A stretch of 64,000 bases of DNA from Nitrospirillum pindoramense (GCF_007827955.1 NZ_VITR01000004.1:261099-325098), one strand, 5' to 3'. Shown: positions 44,776 through 53,913, numbered from the stretch's first letter. The notes: generated by a model from the sequence alone, not told the origin. Numbers and translations: made by a program.

Positions 44776-46250
44776 AACAACCTCCCCGGAATGACGAAGG
44801 TGTTGAAGCTGTCGGCCGGCAGGCGGGCCGTCAACAGACGCTCCCCCACCTTGGCGCGGATGACTTGGGGGGCCGCCATCTCGTTCTGGACGACGATGAC
44901 CACCCCGCCGTCCGGGTTGCGGAAGGCCAGTTGGTTCTCGAACCCCGTGAAGCTTTCCGCCGGCAGCAGGCGCGCGCCAGGTCGCACAGGATGGCTGAGG
45001 TGTCTCAGCACCTGAAAATCAGGGTTGAAGCGCACCGTGCCCGTCGGGCCGTCCACGGTCACCAGGGCGTTCTGCGGCCAGCCCCAGCCGCTCATCCCGC
45101 CCGTGGGCATGACCATATTCCAGTATTGCCAGGCGCTGGCCCCGTTCAGCAGATAGCGCTTCATCAGGTCCCAGCCATAACGGGCGTAATGCCAATCGTT
45201 GGTGCCGGTGCCGCATTCCTGTTCCGACCCCCAGATGGCCAGGTCGGGATGGCGGTCGGCGATCACCGGCAGTGCCCCCTTGCCGGCCCATTGCACCCCC
45301 ACGCCCCGGATCAGCGGGCCGGCGGCCGGATCGCGCATCACCCGGCTCAGCAGATCGGCGTTCGCCCGCTCCAGCGTGCCGAAATAGAGGGTGACGCCCA
45401 CCTTCTCCATCTCCCGCCCCAGATGGGGAAGGAAGCGGGCCAGGCCGGCGGGCGTCCAACAGCAGCTGGGGAAAGGCTGGGCGGAGTTGAACTCGTTCTG
45501 GGGCATCACCGTGCCGATGGGGATGCCGGCCTCGGCATAGGCCTCGACATAGCGGCGGAAGTAGCGGGCATAAGCGTCGAAATAGCGGTCGTCCTGGATG
45601 AAATAGTCCTGCCCCTCCTTTCCGACCTGATCCGGTTTCAGGCCATTGGATGGCTGTCCCGGCCAGGCGGGTGTCATGGCGTAGTGACGGTTGGTCTTCA
45701 TCCAGGTGGGGGGGCTCCACGGCGACGCCCACAGCCGCAGGTCCGGCTGGCGGGCCCGCGCCTCGCGGATGAAGGGGATCAGCGTCTCATGGTCGTTGGC
45801 GATGCTGAAATGATCGAGCGCGAAGTCGCCGTCGACCTCGTCGTAGCTGTACCAGCCCCGGGCGATGTCGTTGGCACCCATCGGCGTGCGGCAGAGGGTG
45901 AAGCACAGCCCCGCCCCGGGGCCCTCCCCCGGCGCGAACAGGGCATCGAGGACGGCGGCCCGCTGGGCCTCGGGCAGGGCCCGCAGGGCTTCCCAGCCCT
46001 TTTCACTGAAGGCGCCGCCGAACCCCACCATGGTCTGAAGCGGGCGGTCCAGCCGCACCTCGACGTCCCGGCCGAAGGGATCGGAGCCGGCGGCGGTCCA
46101 TTCTGCGCCCTGGAGCGATACCCAGGCCGCCGTCTGGGTGGTGCATCGCCACTCGACACCGCCCAGCCCGGCGGCGAGAGCCATCCGGCTGCCGGCGACG
46201 ACCGTGGCGGCGCCGGCAGCCACCACCAGTTCCCGCCGGTTCATCATCAC
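44772..46250 (-). CDS. GH30 glycoside hydrolase (glucosylceramidase/beta-1,6-glucanase type)
   Basis: The 492-aa enzyme has a Tat-like signal (NRRELVVAAGAATVVAG), the GH30 block MVGFGGAFSEKGWEAL, acid/base Glu253 (VMPQNEFNSAQ) and nucleophile Glu343 (IWGSEQECGTG), then a C-terminal beta-domain (FRNPDGGVVIVVQNEM). GH30 members of this kind cleave beta-1,6-glucan, glucosylceramide or similar beta-glucosides. The reading begins GTG-ATG-ATG; the GTG overlaps the upstream GH3 stop by 4 bp. It is the second gene of the coupled chain. Confidence 0.92.
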   Translation of the reverse strand: MMMNRRELVVAAGAATVVAGSRMALAAGLGGVEWRCTTQTAAWVSLQGAEWTAAGSDPFGRDVEVRLDRPLQTMVGFGGAFSEKGWEALRALPEAQRAAVLDALFAPGEGPGAGLCFTLCRTPMGANDIARGWYSYDEVDGDFALDHFSIANDHETLIPFIREARARQPDLRLWASPWSPPTWMKTNRHYAMTPAWPGQPSNGLKPDQVGKEGQDYFIQDDRYFDAYARYFRRYVEAYAEAGIPIGTVMPQNEFNSAQPFPSCCWTPAGLARFLPHLGREMEKVGVTLYFGTLERANADLLSRVMRDPAAGPLIRGVGVQWAGKGALPVIADRHPDLAIWGSEQECGTGTNDWHYARYGWDLMKRYLLNGASAWQYWNMVMPTGGMSGWGWPQNALVTVDGPTGTVRFNPDFQVLRHLSHPVRPGARLLPAESFTGFENQLAFRNPDGGVVIVVQNEMAAPQVIRAKVGERLLTARLPADSFNTFVIPGRLL

Positions 46251-48274
46251 CGCAGTCCCGCCTTGGCGCCGCCAGCCCCGAGGCGATACAGCGGATCCGC
46301 GCTGTCGTGCGGCACGTCCGACGCCTGGGCGGCCACGGCCTCCATGCTGCGCGGCAGCTCGAACGGCAGGCGCCCCTGGGCCGCCGCCTTGCCCGTCACC
46401 ACGTCCAGGAAGGCCTGGTCGCTGACGCCGAAATCAACGTACAGGCGGGCGGCCTTGTCACGGATGTTGGTCAGGATGGCCGGCCGGTCCAGATAGACGC
46501 TGACCACCGCCGGGACCTTGGCGGCGGCCATGGCCTTCAGCGCCTCATAGTCCGCGTTGCCGTCGTGGAAGCCCAGATCACCCTCGTGCTGCAGGCTGCC
46601 GAAGGTGTAGTTGGGGTGCAAGGTCTGAAAGGGCGCGGACAGGCGCAGGAGGGCCACTTCCGCCTTCTTCGGATCGTCCACCACTGTCAGACCCGCCGCC
46701 TTGGCCGCCTCGGCCGACACGCCACGCAGGAAAACCTTGCGACCAATGAGCGGCACGGGGCCCTTGCCCGCCTCCAGCAAGACCATGGACCGGGACTGCG
46801 CGGCCAGCCCCTCGGTCAGGAACTGCGGGGTGCCCACAACCTTGGCGGCGGCCTGGGCGTCGACATAGGGGTTCTCGAACAGTCCCTGGCGGAACTTGAG
46901 TGCCAGGATGCGGCGCACCGACTGGTCCAGCCGCGCCTCCGTCACCAAACCTTGCTTGACGGCGGCCAGCAGGGGGGCCGGATCGTCGACACCGCCGAAC
47001 TGGTCCAGGCCGGCCTCCAGCCCTTTGGCGAAGCGCGCCGGGGTGGACAGGTCCTCGACACCCCAGGCGGTGGAGAAATCCTTGAAGGTCGGCCGCTCCC
47101 CTGCGGGGAAGCCGTTGCGGCAGACCTCATTACAGTCGTTGGCGATGGCCCAGTCGGACAGGATGACGCCCTGGAAGCCATAAGTGCCGCGCAACAGGTC
47201 GGTCAGGAGCCAGCGGTTGAAGCCAGCGCCCACCTGCTCCACCGGCTTGCCATCCACCACCATCTCTTTCAGGATGGAATAGGTGGGCATGACGCCGGCG
47301 ACGTGGGCGGCGAAGGCGCCTTTGAACGGCAGGACATGCAGGTCGAAATGGGCCGGCCGCACCAGGGAATAGCGGCCATAGCTGTTGTGGCTGTCAAAGC
47401 CCTCCGCCGCGGCACCGTAGCCGACCCAATGCTTGACCACCGCCGAAACACCGGTGGCGCCGGGGCCGTCATCGCCCCCCTGGAAGCCCTCGATATAGGC
47501 CTGCACCAGACGGCCATCCAGGGCCGGGTCCTCGCCAAAGGTGCCGTTGATGCGGGACCAGCGCGGCTCCGTCGCCACGTCGGCCTGGGGCGACAGGGTC
47601 TGGTGGATGCCCACCGCCCGGTATTCCTGACGGGCGATGTCGGCGAAGCGGCGCACCAAAGCCGGATCGCCGATGGCGCCCAGGCCCAGCGGCTCCGGCC
47701 ATTGGGAGAAGCCGGCTGACAGCTGGCTGGCGCCGGCCGTCACCTGGAAATGGTTGCGCGGGTCGGTGCTGAGCGTCAGCGGAATGCCCAGGCGCCCGCC
47801 CTCAGCCACCGCCTGCAGGCCATTATCCTGCTCCGCCAATTGCGCCGGGGGGGTGGCTTGGCGCGTGATCAGGGTGGTGATACCCAGATCGCGGATCATG
47901 TGGGTGGCCAGCGGAAAGTCGTAGGGCCCGCGCATGGTGGCGAAGGAGAAGCCGCCCTCCGGCGGCACGGTGCCGTGCAGCAGGGTACCCGCCTTTTCCT
48001 CGACCGTCATGCGGGACAGGAGGTCGGCCACGCGGGCATCGACCGGCAGGCGCCAATCCTCGTAAGCGTCCAGCGTGCCATTGCCGTTCAGGTCGCGGAA
48101 GGACAGGCCATCCACCGTCAACAACGGCTTCACCCGGCTGCCCAGCACCGGCTGCGACGGCCCGCCCCAGGCGGGCACGGCGGCCGGCGTGGCCAGGAGC
48201 ACGCTCAGGGTCACCACGGCGGCCAGGCGGGGGGCGGAACGGCGGCGGATCGGCAGGGGCATGGGTCTCATCAT
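46247..48274 (-). CDS. Secreted GH3 glycosidase with EF-hand-like N-terminal loop
   Basis: The 675-aa enzyme has a long signal region (to about residue 37), then FRDLNGNGTLDAYEDW (residues 59-74), a Ca-binding-like DxNxNGxxDxxE loop (Asp61, Asn63, Asn65, Asp69, Glu72) that this GH3 subgroup often carries. GH3 marks are RMTVEEKAGTLLHG, ATEPRWSRINGTFGEDP, VVKHWVGYG and nucleophile Asp in VILSDWAIANDCN. No fibronectin-III tail is present, so it is shorter than the neighbouring GH3. It starts the coupled operon; start taken at the ATG-ATG giving MMRPMPLP, since longer reading runs through a terminator. Confidence 0.9.
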   Translation of the reverse strand: MMRPMPLPIRRRSAPRLAAVVTLSVLLATPAAVPAWGGPSQPVLGSRVKPLLTVDGLSFRDLNGNGTLDAYEDWRLPVDARVADLLSRMTVEEKAGTLLHGTVPPEGGFSFATMRGPYDFPLATHMIRDLGITTLITRQATPPAQLAEQDNGLQAVAEGGRLGIPLTLSTDPRNHFQVTAGASQLSAGFSQWPEPLGLGAIGDPALVRRFADIARQEYRAVGIHQTLSPQADVATEPRWSRINGTFGEDPALDGRLVQAYIEGFQGGDDGPGATGVSAVVKHWVGYGAAAEGFDSHNSYGRYSLVRPAHFDLHVLPFKGAFAAHVAGVMPTYSILKEMVVDGKPVEQVGAGFNRWLLTDLLRGTYGFQGVILSDWAIANDCNEVCRNGFPAGERPTFKDFSTAWGVEDLSTPARFAKGLEAGLDQFGGVDDPAPLLAAVKQGLVTEARLDQSVRRILALKFRQGLFENPYVDAQAAAKVVGTPQFLTEGLAAQSRSMVLLEAGKGPVPLIGRKVFLRGVSAEAAKAAGLTVVDDPKKAEVALLRLSAPFQTLHPNYTFGSLQHEGDLGFHDGNADYEALKAMAAAKVPAVVSVYLDRPAILTNIRDKAARLYVDFGVSDQAFLDVVTGKAAAQGRLPFELPRSMEAVAAQASDVPHDSADPLYRLGAGGAKAGLR

Positions 48275-48304
48275 CCCGTCGTTTGAAAACAAACCGGAAA
48301 AAGG

Positions 48305-48343
48305 GGGCGTGCCGCCGGGGAAGGAGGTTCCTGCGGCACGCCC
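48305..48343 (-). terminator. Terminator of the TonB receptor gene
   Basis: GGGCGTGCCGC (48305-48315) pairs with GCGGCACGCCC (48333-48343), an 11-bp perfect stem; on the minus strand it is followed by CCTTTTTCC. It lies between the receptor stop and the GH3 start. Confidence 0.85.
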
Positions 48344-48382
48344 AGGGGAGTGAGGCAATAGCCTCGGGGGTTCGGGGAAGGT

Positions 48383-50581
48383 TTAGAAGTTGGCCGAGAC
48401 CCTCACGCCGAAGGTGCGGGGCGGGGCGTAGGCGCCACTGCCGGCCAGCCGGTTACCAGACCCGTTGGTATCGGGGTTGGCCACCACCAGGACGGCGTTG
48501 TTCTCCAGGTTGCGGACATAGGCCATGACCCGCCAGCGGCGGTCGGCATCGTCATAGGCCAGCGACAGGTTGGTCTTGGTGTAGGCCTTCTGCTCTGTGA
48601 CGGCGAAGTTGCGGTAGTCCAGGTTCTGGTCACCGACATAGACGCTGTCGACGCGGGCCGTGATCATGGCGCCGGATGCCAAGTCCCACATGTGCTGGTA
48701 GCCCAGGTTGATGGTCCATTCGGGCGACTTGGCCAGCCGGTTGCCGGTGTAGACGGCGGCGCTGTTGGGATGGAAGACATCGCCCGTGGCCAGGATGAAG
48801 TCGGTGTAGCGGGCGTGGATGTAGGACACGCTGCCATCCACGCGGTCGCTGCCGGTCAGCAGGGCGGCGCCCTCCACCTCCACGCCATAGACCTCGGCCG
48901 TGCCGGCGTTGACCGTGACGGTGGACGCCTGCCCCGCCACCTGGCCGATGGCGCTGACCTGGAAGTCCCGGTAGTCATAGTAGAAGCCCGTCAGGTTCAA
49001 CTGCAGCCTCTTGTCCATGAACTGGTTCTTCAGCCCCACTTCGTAGGCGGTCAGCTTCTCCGGCTGGTAGGGGTTGTTGTTGGGCGGCTGGCCGTCACCA
49101 TAGCCACCCGCCTTATAGCCCGTGCCAACAGAGGCGTAGAGCATGCTGTCCGGCGCCAGGTCGTATTCGGCGCCAGCCTTCCAGTTGGTGGAATTCCAGC
49201 TGAGATCCGCGTTGTTGAGATACAGCGCGGAGCCGCCGACATAAGTGTTGCCGACGATGTGGCCAAAGGCCTCGGTGGCGCCGGTGCGGGCCTTGGCATC
49301 CTCGGTGTAGCGTAGGCCGCCGGTCACCCGCAGGCTGTCGGTCAGGCTGTAGGTCGCCTGGGCGAACGCCGCCTTGGACTCCTCTGACACCTTGGGCTGG
49401 ACGAAGGCCAACGAGGTGATGCCGGCAACGGGGTCCAACGCGAACAGGACGTCGTTGTTTTCCTTGAAATAGTAGAGGCCCGCCACCCACTTCAGCGGTC
49501 CGTCGCTGTTGGCCAGCCGCAACTCATGCGAGGTCTGGTTCTCGTCGGAGCGGAAGATGGTGGACGCGCAATAGGGACCGGACGGCGCCTGGCAGGTGCC
49601 GCTTTGCGTGGAACCACCGTGGGTCCGGTCAGTATCCTCGCGATAGCTGCCGACATAGGTCAGCGTGGCGAAGCCCAGGTCCCAATCGGTGGTCAGCCCC
49701 ACGCCCTTGTTGGTGTGGTTCAGGCTGCCGTCCGCCGACATGGGGAAGGTGTAGGGCGAGCCGAACTTGGCGTACTGGCCGATGGGGCCGTTGGCATAGC
49801 CCACGCCGCCCTCGTGGAACACATCCAGCGACAGCAGGGCCTTGAACGTCTCGCTGGGCTTCAACTGGATTTGCAGGCGGCCGGCCTGGGTATCCTCATC
49901 ATTGAAATTGCTGGAACGGCCGTTGTTGGTATAGCCGTCGTGGCGGCTGGTCTGGAAGGCGGCGCGGACGGCCAGGGTATCGGTCAGCGGCACGTTGAGC
50001 ATGCCGGACGTCTGCAGGCTGTTGTAATTGCCGTAATCCAGCGAGGCGTTGCCTTCAAACTTGTCGCTGGGTCGCTTGGTGATGACGTTGATGCTGCCGG
50101 CCGTGGCGTTGCGGCCATAGAGCGTGCCCTGGGGGCCGCGCAGCACCTCGATACGGTCGACGTCGTACAGCGCGCCGATGGCGGCGCGGGAACGCGCCAT
50201 GTACACGCCATCGACGTTAAAGGCCACAGCGGGGTCGCCGACCTCGGTGTCGTTGGTGCTGCCGATACCGCGGATGGCGATCTGGACGGAACCGCCATTA
50301 TTGCCCACGGCCAGGCCGGGCACCATGTTGTTCAGGTCGGTGGAACTGGACACGCCGCGCTGCTGCAGGGTGTCGCCGGAAAAGGCGGTGATGGCGATGG
50401 GGGTCCGCTGCGTCGTTTCCTCGCGCCGTTCGGCGGTGACGACGATGTCTTCCAACTGCTGCTGGGCCGACGCCCCCTGGGGCGCGTTCTGCGGAGCGGG
50501 CGCGGTGGCCGTCTGGGCCAGGGCGGGCGCGGTGATCAGGCTGGCCAGCGCGGTGGCGGCCAACAGGGCGTATGTACGCAT
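48383..50581 (-). CDS. TonB-dependent receptor of the glycan locus
   Basis: The 732-aa outer-membrane receptor has a signal peptide (MRTYALLAATALASLITAPALA), a TonB-box-like QLEDIVVTAERREE, a plug domain (TDLNNMVPGLAVG, IAIRGIGSTND, DVDRIEVLRGPQGTLYGRNATAGSINVITKRP) and a barrel ending PPRTFGVRVSANF. Its plug is of the general siderophore/sugar type, different from the receptor at 11 kb. Two in-frame ATGs three codons apart each have GGGAGAA directly upstream; I use the second. It is divergent from the LacI gene and upstream of the glycosidase chain, suggesting oligosaccharide import. Confidence 0.93.
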   Translation of the reverse strand: MRTYALLAATALASLITAPALAQTATAPAPQNAPQGASAQQQLEDIVVTAERREETTQRTPIAITAFSGDTLQQRGVSSSTDLNNMVPGLAVGNNGGSVQIAIRGIGSTNDTEVGDPAVAFNVDGVYMARSRAAIGALYDVDRIEVLRGPQGTLYGRNATAGSINVITKRPSDKFEGNASLDYGNYNSLQTSGMLNVPLTDTLAVRAAFQTSRHDGYTNNGRSSNFNDEDTQAGRLQIQLKPSETFKALLSLDVFHEGGVGYANGPIGQYAKFGSPYTFPMSADGSLNHTNKGVGLTTDWDLGFATLTYVGSYREDTDRTHGGSTQSGTCQAPSGPYCASTIFRSDENQTSHELRLANSDGPLKWVAGLYYFKENNDVLFALDPVAGITSLAFVQPKVSEESKAAFAQATYSLTDSLRVTGGLRYTEDAKARTGATEAFGHIVGNTYVGGSALYLNNADLSWNSTNWKAGAEYDLAPDSMLYASVGTGYKAGGYGDGQPPNNNPYQPEKLTAYEVGLKNQFMDKRLQLNLTGFYYDYRDFQVSAIGQVAGQASTVTVNAGTAEVYGVEVEGAALLTGSDRVDGSVSYIHARYTDFILATGDVFHPNSAAVYTGNRLAKSPEWTINLGYQHMWDLASGAMITARVDSVYVGDQNLDYRNFAVTEQKAYTKTNLSLAYDDADRRWRVMAYVRNLENNAVLVVANPDTNGSGNRLAGSGAYAPPRTFGVRVSANF

Positions 50582-50985
50582 TTCTCCCATTTCTCCCAAT
50601 TCTGCTTCTTTATTGTTGTGGTCGCGGGGGACAGCCCCCAGGTGGCGGACCCTTGATGCCTCTGTCGTGCCTCTTCGGGGTTCGCTTGAGCATGAGCATC
50701 CCCACGCCGACCCCGGGTTCAGGGCCGGATGGCGCCACAAGCGGGCGCACCGTGGCGGGCATCGCGACGATGGTCCCTGACGGGGATGGTTCGGGCTCCA
50801 GGCAAGACCCGTCCCTTCACCGTCGCCTTTGGGCGGGCGCGATGGCTCATATCCGGTGATGGTCGTTTAAAAGGCGGCCGCCTTACCGGCTGGTCACGCG
50901 CCCTAACGCCCGTGCGTCACGCATGGTTGTCTCTCCCGTTTGTTTGGGCCCCCGCCTTGTCGTTCCGGTCTTTCAGGGCGGCGAT

Positions 50986-50997
50986 GACAGCGCTGTC
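50986..50997. promoter_or_regulatory. Operator-like palindrome GACAGCGCTGTC
   Basis: A perfect 12-bp palindrome with the central CGCG-like GCGC step common to LacI-family operators. It lies between the divergent TonB receptor and LacI genes and is the best candidate site for the LacI regulator of this locus. Confidence 0.5.
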
Positions 50998-51016
50998 CCT
51001 AATGCCTAAAAAATTT

Positions 51017-51039
51017 GGGGCCTTCGTTGGCCCCTTTTT
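51017..51039. terminator. Orphan bidirectional terminator hairpin
   Basis: GGGGCC-TTCGTT-GGCCCC is followed by TTTTT on the plus strand and by AAATTTTTT on the minus strand. There is no gene ending here, so it may be an attenuator in a long leader or the end of a small RNA. Confidence 0.65.
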
Positions 51040-51236
51040 GTTATCATCGAGAACAACACCGCGCAAGAGGATTTCTTCAACCCGATTAATCCCGACATGC
51101 CGTTTCCATTCGCCGCCGCCAGCGGGCTTTCAGGCGCTATCTTTGCGTGACACCGGTGATATGATCCCGACGCCGTCCAGGGGCACGGCGGCGATCGGCG
51201 CGCAAGGGCATAAAGTCTGGTTGGAGTTGAGGGGCA

Positions 51237-52271
51237 TTGAGCAAGGCCACCATTTACGATGTCGCCCGCGCGGCCAACGTCTCCATCAAGACGGTGTCCC
51301 GTGTCCTGAACGGTGAGCCGAAGGCCAGCCCCGAAACCCGCGCCCGGGTGATGGAGGCGGCGCGCACCCTGAATTACACGCCCAGCCTGTCGGCCCGCGC
51401 CCTGTCGGGGTCGCGCAGTTTCCTGATCGCCCTGGTTTCCCCCGGCGGTGTGTCGGACAACGCCATGCTGTACGTCACCGAACTGCAGTTGGGCGCCATC
51501 CAGGCCTGCCGCGCCGGCGGCTACCATTTATTGACGGAATACGTGGACCTGGGGGCATCCGATTTCGGCGCCCTGACGGAAACGCTGGTGTCCACCTTGC
51601 GGGTGGATGGCGTCATCCTGATACCGCCCCTGTGCGACAACCCGCAGCTGTTGTCCCTGTTGGCCGACCGTGGCGTCAATTGCGTGCGCATCTCCCCCAC
51701 CCTGGATACCCACGGGGATGAGAAATGGGGATGGGGCGTGGACATCGACAATTACCAGGCCGCCTTCCAGATGACGCGCCACCTCATGGACCAGGGGCAT
51801 CGCGACATCGGCTTCATCCAGGGCCACCCCTTGCACGCCGCCGCCGCACAGCGTGAGGCGGGCTATCGGGACGCCCTGTTCGACGGCGGGGCCATTCCCG
51901 AACGGCTGATCCAACCGGGGATGTTCACCTTCGACAGCGCCCTGCCCGCCGCCCGCGCCCTTCTCGGCCAGAAGCAGCGCCCCACCGCCATCTTCGCCGC
52001 CAACGACAGCATGGCCATGGCCGTGCTGTCCGTCGCCTACAGGATGGGCATCCCCGTGCCCGGCGCCCTGTCGGTCGCCGGCATCGACGACCTGCCCGCC
52101 GCCAGTGTCGTCTGTCCCCCTTTGACCACCGTCCGCCAGCCGGTGGTGGAAATGGGGGCCGCCGCCGCCCGTTTCATCATCAACCGCACCGCCGGACAAG
52201 TGGGCAACTACCTGAAGCAGGTGTTCGATCATAGCCTGGTGGTCCGGGAATCGACGGCCCCGCCGGCGTGA
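51237..52271 (+). CDS. LacI-family transcriptional regulator of the glycan locus
   Basis: The 344-aa protein has a LacI helix-turn-helix (ATIYDVARAANVSIKTVSRVLNG, residues 4-26), hinge helix SLSARALSGSRS and a sugar-binding domain (VDGVILIPPLCDN, HRDIGFIQGHPLH, AIFAANDSMAMAV, TTVRQPVVEMG). It likely represses the divergent TonB receptor and glycosidase genes until a sugar binds. The start is TTG with GAGGGG just upstream; no in-frame ATG gives a full helix-turn-helix. It differs enough from the first LacI protein to have another ligand. Confidence 0.9.
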   Translation: MSKATIYDVARAANVSIKTVSRVLNGEPKASPETRARVMEAARTLNYTPSLSARALSGSRSFLIALVSPGGVSDNAMLYVTELQLGAIQACRAGGYHLLTEYVDLGASDFGALTETLVSTLRVDGVILIPPLCDNPQLLSLLADRGVNCVRISPTLDTHGDEKWGWGVDIDNYQAAFQMTRHLMDQGHRDIGFIQGHPLHAAAAQREAGYRDALFDGGAIPERLIQPGMFTFDSALPAARALLGQKQRPTAIFAANDSMAMAVLSVAYRMGIPVPGALSVAGIDDLPAASVVCPPLTTVRQPVVEMGAAAARFIINRTAGQVGNYLKQVFDHSLVVRESTAPPA

Positions 52272-52366
52272 CCGCCCTTTTTCCTGGCGGCCCAGAATGA
52301 TTTCCGTTACAAACCGCGCCCCCAATTAAAAATCCGGTTGTTTCGGCCGTCGTTGGAGCGCGCATC

Positions 52367-53656
52367 ATGGGCTATTGCGGCCTGGACTTTGGAACGTCGA
52401 ACAGCACCCTGGGCATCGTCGACGTCCGCGATGGGCAAGAGCCTCACGCCCGCCTGCTGCCGCTGGAGGGGGAGGAAACCACCCTGCCCAGCGCCCTATT
52501 CTTCGACTTCGCCGCCAAGCGCGAGGAATTCGGCCGCGCCGCCATCCAGATTTATGCGGAGGGTGCCGACGGCCGCCTGATGCGGTCGCTGAAGTCGGTG
52601 CTGGGCACCGACCTGATCGACATGGAAACGCAGCTGGACCGGCGCCGCATCAGCTTCCGCGATGTGCTCAAGACCCTGTTGCGGGAGATCAAGCGCCGGG
52701 CGGAAGACCAGGCTGGCCGTCCCCTGACCCAGGTGGTCCACGGTCGCCCGGTGCATTTCGTGGATGGCGACGACGCGGCCGACCAGCGGGCGGAGACCGC
52801 GTTGGCGGAGATCGCGCGCGACATCGGCTATACCGACGTCTCGTTCCAGTTCGAACCCATCGCCGCGGCCCTGGATTATGAGCGCCAGGTGAACGCGGAA
52901 GAGATCGCGCTGATCGCCGACATCGGCGGCGGCACCTCCGACTTTTCCATTGTGCGCATCGGGCCGGAACGGCGGCGGGTGGCGGACCGGGGCCAGGACA
53001 TCCTGGCCAGCACCGGCGTGCGCATCGGCGGCACCGATTTCGACCGCCTGCTGTCGCTTCATGGCGTGATGCCGCACCTGGGTTACCAGTCGCGGATGAA
53101 GCGCGCCGGCCTGCTGGCCCCCAACAGCTATTTCAACGACTTGGCCACCTGGTCCAAGATCAACTTCCTCTATGCACCGAAGGTTATGGCGGAACTGCGG
53201 CAGGTGCTGCGGGAGTCCGCGCGCCCCGAGTTGATCGAACGGCTGATCCAGGTGGTGGAGGAGCATCTGGGCCACCGCGTCGCCATGACGGTGGAGCGCA
53301 CCAAGATCCGCCTCAGCGCCACCGCCGCGCAGCCGGGCGGGACGGACCTGGTGGTCGAGATTCCGTTCGACTTCATCGAGCGGGGACTGGTCATGCCCTT
53401 CACCGTCCCCGGCTTCGCGGCCGCGACCACGCCGCTCACCGACGGCATCGCCGGCATGATCCGCAAGGCGCTGGCCGACAGCGGCCTGACCCGCGACAGG
53501 ATCGACGCGGTGTTCCTGACCGGCGGCTCCACCCTGTTGCCCAACGTGCGTGCCAGCATCCTGCGCGAGCTTCCCGACGCGCGGGTGGTGGAGGGCGACA
53601 AGTTCGGTTCCGTCGGGCTGGGCCTGACGCTGGAGGCCATGCGCCGGTATGGTTGA
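52367..53656 (+). CDS. Hsp70-family chaperone-like protein (YegD type)
   Basis: The 429-aa protein has the actin/Hsp70 ATPase motifs: phosphate 1 CGLDFGTSNSTLGI, phosphate 2 IADIGGGTSDFSIV, and the adenosine block VFLTGGSTLLPNVRASIL. It lacks the DnaK substrate-binding domain, as in YegD proteins, whose clients are not well known. The ATG has GGAG about 9 bases upstream. A strong terminator follows. It stands apart from the LacI gene by 95 bp and faces the stress operon. Confidence 0.9.
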   Translation: MGYCGLDFGTSNSTLGIVDVRDGQEPHARLLPLEGEETTLPSALFFDFAAKREEFGRAAIQIYAEGADGRLMRSLKSVLGTDLIDMETQLDRRRISFRDVLKTLLREIKRRAEDQAGRPLTQVVHGRPVHFVDGDDAADQRAETALAEIARDIGYTDVSFQFEPIAAALDYERQVNAEEIALIADIGGGTSDFSIVRIGPERRRVADRGQDILASTGVRIGGTDFDRLLSLHGVMPHLGYQSRMKRAGLLAPNSYFNDLATWSKINFLYAPKVMAELRQVLRESARPELIERLIQVVEEHLGHRVAMTVERTKIRLSATAAQPGGTDLVVEIPFDFIERGLVMPFTVPGFAAATTPLTDGIAGMIRKALADSGLTRDRIDAVFLTGGSTLLPNVRASILRELPDARVVEGDKFGSVGLGLTLEAMRRYG

Positions 53657-53666
53657 TACCAACAGG

Positions 53667-53702
53667 AAAACACCCGCCGGGGACCTCCTCGGCGGGTGTT
53701 TT
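53667..53702. terminator. Bidirectional terminator between YegD-like gene and stress operon
   Basis: AAAACACCCGCCG pairs with CGGCGGGTGTTTT with a loop of about 10 nt. T-runs on both strands make it a terminator for both convergent units. Confidence 0.92.
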
Positions 53703-53726
53703 CTTGAAAGGCCGGTCTCAGCAAGG

Positions 53727-53876
53727 TCACGGCGTGTCCTTGCGAGCCTCCTTGCTGATGGCGTCACCGGTCGCGGAGATGTCCTGGCCGGCGCCGGCGG
53801 TCGTATGGCAGGCGCTGACCAGCGCCCCCATGCCCAGCATGGATAAAAGAACAAGCGCGCGCAGTTTGGTAGACAT
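53727..53876 (-). CDS. Entericidin A/B-family small lipoprotein
   Basis: The 49-aa peptide begins MSTKLRALVLLSMLGMGALVSAC, a lipoprotein signal with lipobox VSAC, followed by HTTAGAGQDISATGDAIS, the entericidin pattern (AGxGxDxxxxGxAI). Entericidins are stress-induced envelope lipoproteins; EcnB promotes lysis and EcnA counters it in E. coli. The ATG has GAGGAGGG at 6 bases. It lies 37 bp after the holin-like gene on the same strand and ends just before a terminator, so it is the last gene of a four-gene operon. Confidence 0.88.
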   Translation of the reverse strand: MSTKLRALVLLSMLGMGALVSACHTTAGAGQDISATGDAISKEARKDTP

Positions 53877-53913
53877 CGTGGCCCTCCTCATGGGCTAGGG
53901 GTTGCTATTTCTG

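Larger units (their letters stand above)
50582..51236. other. Divergent control region between TonB receptor and LacI genes
   Basis: These 655 bp hold a perfect 12-bp palindrome (50986-50997), a terminator-like hairpin (51017-51039), a GGCGGCCGCC palindrome near 50874-50883 and CACCGGTG at 51151-51158. No convincing gene lies here. Confidence 0.6.
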
